Origin: PALSA-1355 sp035496575
GTDB taxonomy: Bacteria; Planctomycetota; Planctomycetia; Pirellulales; PALSA-1355
Direction of reading: 5' to 3'
NCBI GenBank assembly: GCA_035496575.1
Contig: DATJEN010000035.1
Coordinates: 1 to 5,681, forward strand
Length of the DNA stretch: 5,681 nucleotides
Shown: piece after piece, positions 1-5,681 of the stretch
Position numbering within the stretch: the first letter of the stretch is position 1
Layout of the letters: each line of letters starts with the position of its first letter
Made by a program: the position numbers and the translations under genes
The notes under the pieces: model-generated
The model's input: the letters and a program-made list of their open reading frames with translations, nothing else
The model's database searches: none
Told to the model about the DNA's origin: nothing

Positions 1-1352
1 TAGGTGAGCCGCCGATGATCGAGGCCCAGCGCATGTAGCAAGGTGGCGTGAAGATCGTGCACCGTGACCACGTCGCGCACGGCCTCATAGCCGAAGTCAT
101 CGGTCGCGCCGTGAACGTAACCAGACTTGAACCCTCCGCCAGCCAGCCACAACGAAAAGGCGCGCCGGTTGTGGTCGCGGCCGTCAGCTCCCTGCGAAAC
201 GGGCAAGCGTCCAAATTCGCCAGTCCACATCACGATCGTCGAATCCAACAGGCCGCGCCGCTTAAGATCGAGCACCAAGGCCGCGCTGGGCTGATCCGTC
301 ATGGCACACAGCCCCTTCAAACTCTCGGCGTTCTTGCTGTGCGTGTCCCACGGCTGGGATTTCAAAAAAATCTGCACGAACCGCACGCCCCGCTCCACCA
401 GCCGTCGCGCGAGCAGACACCGCGTGCCATATTCCTGCGTCGCCGGATTGTCCAATCCATACAGGGCGCGGGTCTCCGCCGTCTCGCCGGAAATCTCGAG
501 CACGTCGGGCACCGCGGTTTGCATGCGCGCCGCCGTCTCGAAGTTCGCCAGCCGCGCCGCCAGCTCCGAATTCTCCGGATGCATCCCCAAATGCCGCGCG
601 TTGAGCTCCTTCAAGAATTCCAATTGATTGGCACGCGCGGCCGCTGACACTCCCTCGGGCGTTTGCAGATTGAGCACGGGCGAACGCCCGGAGCGAAACG
701 TCGTGCCTTGATGCACGGCAGGCAACCAACCGGCCGACCAATTGCGTTCGCCATCGACCGGCAGCCCGCCCGGATCGGCCAGCACGACATAGGATGGCAG
801 ATCGCGGTTCTCGCTGCCGAGCGCATAGCTCACCCACGAGCCCCAACTGGGCATGCCCGCGAAAAACCGCCCGCTGTGAATCAAGCGCAGCGCCGATTCG
901 TGGTCGACCGATTCGGTGTTCATCGAGCGGACGAGCGTCAGCTCGTCTGCGATGGAACCCATGTGCGGCAAAAGCTCGCACAGTTCCATGCCGCACTTTC
1001 CGCGCGACTCGAACTTGAACGGCGACCCCAGTACGTTGCCGCGCTGCTTTTCGAAATGCGTCTCCAACTGCCCCGCCGGGTAGGGCTGCCCATGGTACTT
1101 GTTCAGCGTGGGCTTGGAATCGAACAAATCCATCTGGCTCGGTCCGCCGTGCTGAAACAGACAGATAACCGACTTCGCGCGGGCCGGCGCGTGGCTGCTG
1201 CCCGCGCTGGGACCGACTTCGGCGCGCGCCAGGGAACCTTCCGAGGCGAAATGCGCAAGCGCCAGCATGCCCAGCGATCCGGCATATTGGCCCAATAGCG
1301 CACGCCGCGTGAGCGTCAGCTCGGCTTGCACAAGCTCGCGAGGTTTTCCCAT
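1..1352 (-). CDS. DUF1501 family protein, exported, alkaline phosphatase/sulfatase-like fold (3'-partial)
   Basis: The frame runs unbroken from ATG 1352 to the left edge, giving 450 full codons and a final TA that would continue as Tyr in the family's usual LTY. By family length only some tens of residues are missing. The start is supported by its position seven bases after the previous stop, with GGAG upstream. The N-terminus has a Tat-like leader: TRRALLG (15-21), a hydrophobic stretch to about residue 36, then a small-residue run to about 59. Family landmarks follow in order: HGGPSQMDLFDSKP (68-81), ELLPHMGSIADELTLVRSM, FLKSQPWDTHSKNAESL (Trp335, Asp336, His338), MWTGEFGRLP (375-384) and DGRDHN (390-395). 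DUF1501 belongs to the alkaline-phosphatase/sulfatase fold group, in which Asp and His residues of this kind bind metal; assigning that role here is inference. Genes of this family commonly follow a DUF1549/DUF1553 gene, as here, so the two products probably act together outside the cytoplasm. The substrate is unknown. Confidence 0.95.
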   Translation of the reverse strand, partial: MGKPRELVQAELTLTRRALLGQYAGSLGMLALAHFASEGSLARAEVGPSAGSSHAPARAKSVICLFQHGGPSQMDLFDSKPTLNKYHGQPYPAGQLETHFEKQRGNVLGSPFKFESRGKCGMELCELLPHMGSIADELTLVRSMNTESVDHESALRLIHSGRFFAGMPSWGSWVSYALGSENRDLPSYVVLADPGGLPVDGERNWSAGWLPAVHQGTTFRSGRSPVLNLQTPEGVSAAARANQLEFLKELNARHLGMHPENSELAARLANFETAARMQTAVPDVLEISGETAETRALYGLDNPATQEYGTRCLLARRLVERGVRFVQIFLKSQPWDTHSKNAESLKGLCAMTDQPSAALVLDLKRRGLLDSTIVMWTGEFGRLPVSQGADGRDHNRRAFSLWLAGGGFKSGYVHGATDDFGYEAVRDVVTVHDLHATLLHALGLDHRRLT

Positions 1353-1359
1353 TCGTGCG

Positions 1360-4300
1360 TTACTCCACGTACAAAAACGGACTGCTGGCCAACAGCATCT
1401 GGCAAAAATCTCGCCACGCGCCAGCTTCCGCACTGTCTGAGCCGGCATTACTGTCTGAACCGGCATGACTGTCGGCATAAACTTCACGCTGCCGGGCAAC
1501 AAATTTTATCGCCGTCGCTTGCTCCTCGTGATCTGGCGGCCGTCCAAACGCGGTCTCGTAGGCTCGCTGCACGCGGGTCTCAGGCGCGTCACCGACCTCA
1601 CCAGCAATTCGTTCGGCAAACGCGCCCGACGCGGCCACCACAAAGTCCGAGTTGAGCAAGCTGAGCGATTGCAGCGGCATCGTCGACCGCGGCCGCTCCA
1701 CACAGTTGAACACGATGCTCGGCGCGTCGAAAACATTGAGCACGCTTAAAGTCTGCGTGCGGCGTTGCTGCAAATACAGCGACCGCCGCCCCACGGCGCT
1801 CGCGTCTCCAACCACGACTTCACCGGATTCCTCGCGCTTGGTAGGAAGGTATGGCCCGCCCATGCGCATGGCGAGCTGTCCGCTGACAGCCAGAATCGCA
1901 TCGCGAATCGATTCAGCGTCCAGGCGCCGCAGGCTCGCGCGCCACAACAGCCGATTGTCTGGATCCGCGACCGCCGCGCTGGAATTCGACGCGCTAGTGC
2001 GGCGATACGCGGCCGAGCGCAGCATCTCGCGATGCATCGCTTTGACGCTCCAGCCCGATTCCACGAACCGGGCCGCCAGATATTCGAGCAGTTCTGGGTG
2101 CGAGGGATGAGCCCCACTCGTGCCCAGGTTGTCGCTCGTGCGTACGAGCCCCGCGCCAAAGTGGTGTTGCCAGATGCGGTTCACTTGCACCCGCGCCACC
2201 AGGGCGGCCGCGCGCGAGCCCGGCTCCATGAGCCATCGCGCCCACGCCAGCCGCCGTCCTGTCGAATGGACCGCCTCGACCGACCGCGGTTCAAATGACG
2301 ACTGGCCATCGGCCAGCGCGCTAAGCGGACCAGGCGGCACGGCCTCGCCCGGCGTGGCGGGATTCCCGCGCACGAGCATCGGCACGTCCGACACCGGCCC
2401 TTCGCGGTCGAACGTCACGGCCAGCTTGCCCGGCTTTTCGCCCAGGGCGCGCTCCTGGGCCGCGACGGCCTCGCGCAGCTCTTTGCGCTTTGTCTCCAAC
2501 GCGGCCAGCGCCTCGCGGCTGCCCGGCGTGGCCGAGGGGGGGCTGCGCGACACGACGACGTTATCAACCACGTAGCTGCGCCCGCAGCACAGCTCGAATC
2601 CAAATCCCCCGTCCGGCACATCCTTGGCATCGAGCGTCAGGCTCTTCTCGTCGGGCAGCCCATCCACCAGGTGCTCGAGCTTGAGCTTACCTTTTTTCTC
2701 TCTTGTGAGGCGAACTCCATAATTGTGCCCAGTCTCGTACTTGCTCGTGCCCAAATCGCCGGCCACGCTCGCGTCCGCGCCCGGATAGTCGAGGTGCACG
2801 GCCGCGCCGCCCGCGGGATTGCCGTCAACGAGCACATTTCCGCCCGCCACCGCGCTATTGTCGTTGAAGTCGTGCAGGGCAATGAAGTAGCCGATCCGCG
2901 CAGCCGGCGCACTGCCGTCGACCTGCACGGCAACCAGGTCGAACGTGGCTTGAACCCACTGGCCCTCCTCGTCTGGCGTCCAATCGAACGATGCCCGCGT
3001 CGAGAGCCACTTGTCTCCGCCGCCCGCGTCTCGAATGACCAGCGCGCCCTTTTCCTGCGTCGCGGATACGGGCGCCGCCTGGTCCAAGGTCACGGCCGCG
3101 CTCGCGGCCGCCGCGTCGTCGCCGGGCGCCGAGTCGCTCCACCGCCCGGCCAAGGGCTGGCCTTCGTCGAACGCGTCTTGAAACAAGGTCTCGGCGGGCA
3201 GGGGATTTTTCCGCACCCAGGCGTTGAATTCCGCCTTGAGACCGGCAATCGCGGCCTGGGTTTGCGTCTTTCGTCCTTCCCAGGCCTCGAGCTCGCCTGG
3301 CAGGTTCGCATACACGAATCGCTCGTTGGGTTTCAGCCACCGCGCGATGTCGTAAGCCGGATAAAATACGGCCTGAAGCTGGTAGTAATCGCGCTGCGTG
3401 ATCGGCTCGAACTTGTGATCGTGGCACTTGGCGCATTGAACGGTGAGACCCAATAGCGACGAGCCCACAATCTGCATCGTCGACTCAAGCGCCGTGTAGC
3501 GGTCGATTCGCACTTCGTCGGCATTGCCATCGCTCTCGCCGCTTCCGTCCTGCCCGTTCCGCAGATAGTGCGTGGCTTCCAGCAGCGAAATCATTTCCGG
3601 CGTGGCGGGCCGCTCGGGCACATAGCCCGACAGCTCGTCCCCCGCGATCTGCTCGAGGACGAAGCGATCAAACGGCTTGTCCTCGTTGAACGACCGCACC
3701 ACGTAATCGCGATAGCGGTAGGCGAGCGGGCGGTCGGTGTCGGCATTGAAATAGCCGTTGGAGTCGGCGTAACCCGCCGCATCCAGCCACAGCTTGCCCC
3801 ACCGCTCTCCATAGCGTGGCGAAGCCAGGTAGCGCTCGACCATGCGCTCGTAAGCCTCCGGGGCCGGATCGCTCACAAAAACCGCGATCTCCTGCGGCGT
3901 GGGCGGCAATCCGGTCAGGTCGAACGCCACGCGCCGAATCAAAACGGGCCGCTCGGCGATGGGGTTGGGTTCGATCCCCTGGTTAACGAGCTCGGCCAGA
4001 AGGAACGCGTCGATTTCGTTCCAATCCGCGTTGGCGTGCTTGACCGCGGGCACTTTTGGCGCCCCCAGATGGGCAAACGCCCAGTGCTCGCTCTTGGCGC
4101 TACCCGCCTCGGCCAGCCCGGCCGCGCCCGATTCGATCCAGCTTCGCAGCAGCTTCTTCTCGACGGCCGATAGCGGAGCGTCTGGCGGCATCTCGTCCGC
4201 CTCAACCCGCTGCCACAGAAGGCTCTCGTCGGGCTTGCCCGCCACGACCGGCGAGCCGGTGTCTCCGCCACGCGCCACGAGCCCGGGCGAGCTGAGATTC

Positions 4301-4467
4301 AAGTTCGCTTCCTGCTTGGCCGGTCCATGGCACTTCGCGCAGTGGGCCTTCAGCAGCGGCAAAACATCCCTGGCCAGCTCGACACGCTCAGGCGGAGCCG
4401 CCGCGGCCAGCCGTGCGCCACACGCCGCTAAGGTAACCGCCAAAAGAAGCGCTCGAGCTCTTCGCAC
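1360..4467 (-). CDS. PSCyt1 - DUF1549 (PSCyt2) - DUF1553 (PSD1) planctomycete cytochrome-like protein
   Basis: This is a complete 1035-residue protein. GTG 4467 is chosen because it is the only usable in-frame start between the upstream stop and the hydrophobic leader; an extension to 4704 would overlap the upstream gene. The leader is RRAR then ALLLAVTLAAC, with a lipobox-like LAAC (Cys16), or cleavage after a later Ala run. PSCyt1, about 30-115, has CAKCH (43-47) and a distal MPP (Met93), as in c-type haem domains. DUF1549, about 130-350, has RRVAFDLTGLPP (178-189), YGERW (219-223) and IAGDEL (274-279), then a second CAKCH (345-349). Next come a charged helix (about 390-425), a beta-rich insert (about 427-642) and a short coiled coil (about 643-670). 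DUF1553, about 735-1030, has NRIWQHHFGAGL, VFDAP (Phe913) and RPRSTMPLQSLSLLN, ending in FLYVE. The product is probably envelope-located. The enzymatic role is unknown for the family. Confidence 0.95.
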   Translation of the reverse strand: MRRARALLLAVTLAACGARLAAAAPPERVELARDVLPLLKAHCAKCHGPAKQEANLNLSSPGLVARGGDTGSPVVAGKPDESLLWQRVEADEMPPDAPLSAVEKKLLRSWIESGAAGLAEAGSAKSEHWAFAHLGAPKVPAVKHANADWNEIDAFLLAELVNQGIEPNPIAERPVLIRRVAFDLTGLPPTPQEIAVFVSDPAPEAYERMVERYLASPRYGERWGKLWLDAAGYADSNGYFNADTDRPLAYRYRDYVVRSFNEDKPFDRFVLEQIAGDELSGYVPERPATPEMISLLEATHYLRNGQDGSGESDGNADEVRIDRYTALESTMQIVGSSLLGLTVQCAKCHDHKFEPITQRDYYQLQAVFYPAYDIARWLKPNERFVYANLPGELEAWEGRKTQTQAAIAGLKAEFNAWVRKNPLPAETLFQDAFDEGQPLAGRWSDSAPGDDAAAASAAVTLDQAAPVSATQEKGALVIRDAGGGDKWLSTRASFDWTPDEEGQWVQATFDLVAVQVDGSAPAARIGYFIALHDFNDNSAVAGGNVLVDGNPAGGAAVHLDYPGADASVAGDLGTSKYETGHNYGVRLTREKKGKLKLEHLVDGLPDEKSLTLDAKDVPDGGFGFELCCGRSYVVDNVVVSRSPPSATPGSREALAALETKRKELREAVAAQERALGEKPGKLAVTFDREGPVSDVPMLVRGNPATPGEAVPPGPLSALADGQSSFEPRSVEAVHSTGRRLAWARWLMEPGSRAAALVARVQVNRIWQHHFGAGLVRTSDNLGTSGAHPSHPELLEYLAARFVESGWSVKAMHREMLRSAAYRRTSASNSSAAVADPDNRLLWRASLRRLDAESIRDAILAVSGQLAMRMGGPYLPTKREESGEVVVGDASAVGRRSLYLQQRRTQTLSVLNVFDAPSIVFNCVERPRSTMPLQSLSLLNSDFVVAASGAFAERIAGEVGDAPETRVQRAYETAFGRPPDHEEQATAIKFVARQREVYADSHAGSDSNAGSDSAEAGAWRDFCQMLLASSPFLYVE
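1363..1366 (-). promoter_or_regulatory. Shine-Dalgarno-like GGAG for the DUF1501 gene, inside the end of the large gene
   Basis: The minus strand reads GTGGAG TAA CGCACGA ATG. The GGAG lies in the last two codons of the large gene, with ten bases between it and the ATG at 1352. The large gene's TAA and this ATG are separated by seven bases. This arrangement fits translational coupling within one transcript. The spacing is slightly long, and planctomycetes often initiate without a strong Shine-Dalgarno site, so its importance is uncertain. Confidence 0.4.
1432..1473 (-). repeat. 18-base in-frame tandem repeat, about 2.3 copies
   Basis: On the minus strand, GACAGT followed by a 12-base stretch (xATGCCGGxTCA) occurs twice in a row, at 1473-1456 and 1455-1438, with a third GACAGT at 1437-1432. 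The two full units differ at two positions (CAT/AAT and GGT/GGC). The unit is a multiple of three and encodes DSHAGS then DSNAGS, then DS. It sits in a loop between the AFGRPP helix region and the final AWRDFCQMLLASSPFLYVE helix of DUF1553, where family members usually have a shorter link. It looks like a recent in-frame duplication that could vary in copy number between strains. Confidence 0.75.
2542..3189 (-). other. jelly-roll-like (LamG / concanavalin-type) insertion inside the large gene
   Basis: Residues about 427-642 separate the DUF1549 part from the DUF1553 part. The stretch opens with LFQDAFDEGQPLAGRWSD, a start typical of concanavalin-like jelly-roll domains. It continues with alternating strands (FDWTPDEEGQWVQATFDLV, IGYFIALHDFNDNSAV, YGVRLTREKKGKLKL) and ends in a VVDNVVVSR strand. 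Such folds often bind or cleave glycans, and related planctomycete proteins of this class carry insertions at this place. Vicinal cysteines (FELCCGRS) lie near its end. The fold is inferred from strand pattern and start motif only, and no ligand or catalytic residues can be named. Confidence 0.5.
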
Positions 4468-4474
4468 CGCGCAC

Positions 4475-4506
4475 GTACCTGCCGAGGCATGGAAACCAAC
4501 AGGTAC
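4475..4506 (-). promoter_or_regulatory. inverted repeat / predicted leader hairpin just before the start of the large gene
   Basis: On the minus strand, GTACCTG (4506-4500) and CAGGTAC (4481-4475) are perfect 7-base inverted repeats. The stem extends inward by four more pairs (GTACCTGTTGG with TCGGCAGGTAC) if three G-U pairs are allowed, leaving a 10-base loop. The stem ends seven bases before the GTG at 4467, and its 3' arm holds the only Shine-Dalgarno-like AGG there (4480-4478). A fold could therefore hide the ribosome site. The loop contains an out-of-frame ATG (4490-4488). There is no T-tract, so this is not an ordinary terminator. The arms are seen directly; the regulatory role is inference. 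A dyad operator for a DNA-binding protein is the alternative. Confidence 0.35.
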
Positions 4507-4508
4507 CC

Positions 4509-4514
4509 AGTATA
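4509..4514 (-). promoter_or_regulatory. possible -10 box (TATACT) in the gap before the large gene
   Basis: A TATACT hexamer, five of six matches to the sigma70 -10 consensus, lies on the minus strand about 42 bases before the GTG start at 4467. No convincing TTGACA-like -35 element is seen 16-18 bases upstream (the bases there read CGGACT). It could give the PSCyt1/DUF1501 pair its own promoter, separate from the upstream hydrolase gene. A single hexamer is weak evidence, though it stands out in this GC-rich gap. Confidence 0.22.
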
Positions 4515-4552
4515 ACGGCCAGCCACCTCGAAGTCCGGCCTTGCCGAACCGC

Positions 4553-5681
4553 CTACGGCATCGCGGTTTCCAAGCTCGCCCGCGCTGCCCGATAGGCTTT
4601 TGGCGTATGGCCAGCACGCAGCAACAGCACTTCGGCCACGTCGCCGGGCCGCCCAGGCAGCGCCTCGACCACGCGCCTGGTCGCGCTGGCCGACAGGCCG
4701 GCAAAGACCACGGTCGAGTAGCGTTCGTTCAAGCGGTTCGGCCCGGCGGCAATCACGCCGCTGTTCGCATGAGCGTAGGTCTCGCCATTGAAGACGAACG
4801 AGCCGGCGCCGAAGCGAACGGGCAGTCCCGCCGCCAAGCGCTCCGTCACCGAGTTTGCCGCCGGCCGCCCAACGAGCAGCAGGTGATGGGCTTTGAGATC
4901 GGCCTCGCTCACTTCGTCATCGCGAACGATGTTGAACGAAGCATTCGTAAAACGCCGCGCGACTTTCCGCGCCAGCAGCTCGGCGGCTTCGCGCTGCGTG
5001 TCCCGATCCGCCAGGGTGCCATAGACGATCAACGTCCGCTCGGGTTCGACTTCGAACGAATCGACGGACCAGAAATTCTCGCCGGCCGAATCCGTGGTGC
5101 TCGGCCCGCTCAGCCATGGATCGAAGGTGCTGGAAAGGGACTGGCCGGCAGCCTTCTCCAGGTGCTCGCGAAACTCGCGTGTCGAAACCTTCTGGCCAGC
5201 ATGCGCGCGGCCAAAATCGTCGAGCGCCTTGTCGAACGCCTCGCCGCCGAGCTGAGTGCGCAAGGCCGCCAACAGGTGTACGCCCTTGCCGGCGGCGACC
5301 GAGTACCATTCGTTTGTTTTCCAATCGGCCTGGACTTCGGCCAGCGGAACGTCGCCTCCCAGCCGCCGCGCCGCCGCGCGCCACCGCGAAAACGGCGCAT
5401 ACCGCGCCACCGCCAACTGCCGCTCGGTCTCGCGATCGAGCTTGTGATCCTTGGCTTTGGCCGTCAGCGATTTCTCGAGCGCCACGATCCGCTCATAGTC
5501 CGAAAACGCCGCCGCGAGCCAAATATCTCCATCGCTTGCCGGCAGTAGCGTGCCGCGCCAGGCCGCCGGCAACACGCGCGGCCGCTCGCCACGCGCCAGC
5601 GTCGTCTCGCTTCGCTCGGGCTTGGGGAACGGAGCCAGATCGATCGCCTTCGCAAGCTGTGCAGGCGGTTCGTTGACCGCA
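4553..5681 (-). CDS. C-terminal part of a probable hydrolase/peptidase with M1-like helical region and planctomycete C-terminal module (5'-partial)
   Basis: The frame is open from the right edge to a TAG stop at 4555-4553, giving 375 visible residues (residue 1 = codon 5680-5678). The true start is outside the window, and the GTG at 5575 is internal. Visible residues 40-192 are helical. A WYSVAAGKG stretch (about 125-132) is followed by a leucine-rich helix, LGGEAFDKAL, a T-REF segment and FDPWLSG (Trp189). This order matches the region after the zinc site in M1-type peptidases, and it also resembles the tail of some planctomycete C45-type acyltransferases. Residues about 198-350 (LIVYGT, then DDEVSEADL, HHLLLVGRPAANSV, LPVRFG, GPNRLNERY) resemble a module that follows prolyl-oligopeptidase-like and other hydrolase domains in planctomycetes. 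No catalytic HExxH or nucleophile is visible, so the activity cannot be assigned. The 85-base gap to the next gene allows cotranscription or a separate promoter. Confidence 0.8.
   Translation of the reverse strand, partial: AVNEPPAQLAKAIDLAPFPKPERSETTLARGERPRVLPAAWRGTLLPASDGDIWLAAAFSDYERIVALEKSLTAKAKDHKLDRETERQLAVARYAPFSRWRAAARRLGGDVPLAEVQADWKTNEWYSVAAGKGVHLLAALRTQLGGEAFDKALDDFGRAHAGQKVSTREFREHLEKAAGQSLSSTFDPWLSGPSTTDSAGENFWSVDSFEVEPERTLIVYGTLADRDTQREAAELLARKVARRFTNASFNIVRDDEVSEADLKAHHLLLVGRPAANSVTERLAAGLPVRFGAGSFVFNGETYAHANSGVIAAGPNRLNERYSTVVFAGLSASATRRVVEALPGRPGDVAEVLLLRAGHTPKAYRAARASLETAMP

Larger units (their letters stand above)
4468..4552 (-). other. 85-base intergenic gap and leader
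   Basis: This is the only non-coding stretch longer than a few bases. It holds the TATACT box, the inverted repeat and the beginning of a 20-codon ATG reading frame (4490 to TAG at 4430-4428) that overlaps the GTG start of the large gene in another frame. No terminator-type hairpin with a T-tract is seen after the upstream stop, which favours at least some read-through from the upstream gene. Confidence 0.6.

Noticed and set aside
362..370. A T-TTT-TTG run in the DUF1501 frame that fits the -1 slippery heptamer pattern
   Set aside because: The -1 frame ends at 262 and would remove the conserved WDTH, GEFGR and GRDHN motifs. No clear downstream stem was seen, so it is probably chance coding of Ile-Phe-Leu.
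262..996. A 244-codon minus-strand frame inside the DUF1501 gene
   Set aside because: It is an alternate-frame shadow; the DUF1501 frame reads through the same bases with all family motifs intact.
2536..2542. A run of seven G (C on the coding strand) in the large gene as a phase-variation tract
   Set aside because: Seven bases is short for slippage control, the frame is intact across it, and it encodes an ordinary Ser-Pro-Pro-Ser linker.
2692..2698. An A-rich run in the large gene as a frameshift site
   Set aside because: Its phase (GAG AAA AAA GGT) does not fit the -1 slippery pattern, and it codes for a normal REKKGK strand turn.
4468..4704. ATG at 4704 as the start of the large gene (1114 residues)
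   Set aside because: It would overlap the upstream gene by about 150 bases and place a Cys- and Arg-rich non-family stretch before the clear leader. The leader from GTG 4467 is a normal signal peptide.
3899..5548. A 549-codon open frame on the plus strand, and other long plus-strand frames such as 2671-3456 and 663-1298
   Set aside because: They lie wholly opposite recognisable minus-strand genes. Their translations are Arg/Ala/Pro-rich with no family motif, as expected for antisense frames in GC-rich DNA.
1..5681. CRISPR array, tRNA, rRNA, insertion sequence ends or a defence system
   Set aside because: No spaced direct repeats, cloverleaf, transposase motif or terminal inverted repeats were seen. 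Coding sequence fills all but about 92 bases of the window.

Overview
The window looks like a piece of a planctomycete (Planctomycetota) chromosome. The base composition is visibly GC-rich. All real coding is on the minus strand. It carries the paired gene set that is a hallmark of that phylum: a large PSCyt1 / DUF1549 (PSCyt2) / DUF1553 (PSD1) protein followed at once by a DUF1501 protein. These families are greatly expanded in planctomycetes and their biochemical role is still largely unknown. The phylum call rests on family content and is inference; no rRNA or other marker gene is present.

Reading in the direction of transcription (right to left): (1) 5681-4553 is the C-terminal 375 residues of a protein whose start lies outside the window. 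Its first visible half resembles the helical C-terminal part of M1-type peptidases and related planctomycete hydrolases. Its second half resembles a C-terminal module found on planctomycete hydrolases. (2) 4552-4468 is an 85-base gap with a TATACT box, a hairpin and a short out-of-frame ATG reading frame. (3) 4467-1360 is the complete PSCyt1-DUF1549-DUF1553 gene, 1035 residues if it starts at a GTG. It has two CxxCH motifs, a possible lipobox signal peptide, a beta-rich jelly-roll-like insertion in its middle and a small 18-base tandem repeat near its end. (4) 1352-1 is the DUF1501 gene, with a Tat-like twin-arginine leader. It starts 7 bases after the previous stop, reads without a break and runs off the left edge only a few tens of residues before its expected end.

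The two downstream genes are almost certainly cotranscribed and translationally coupled, and both products appear to be exported. They probably act together at the cell envelope or periplasm. Work on this phylum has linked such gene pairs to sulfated or complex polysaccharide use, but nothing in this window proves a substrate. I found no tRNA, rRNA, CRISPR array, insertion sequence or plus-strand gene. The points that merit a second look are the start region of the large gene, its jelly-roll insertion, its lipobox and the composite build of the first protein.
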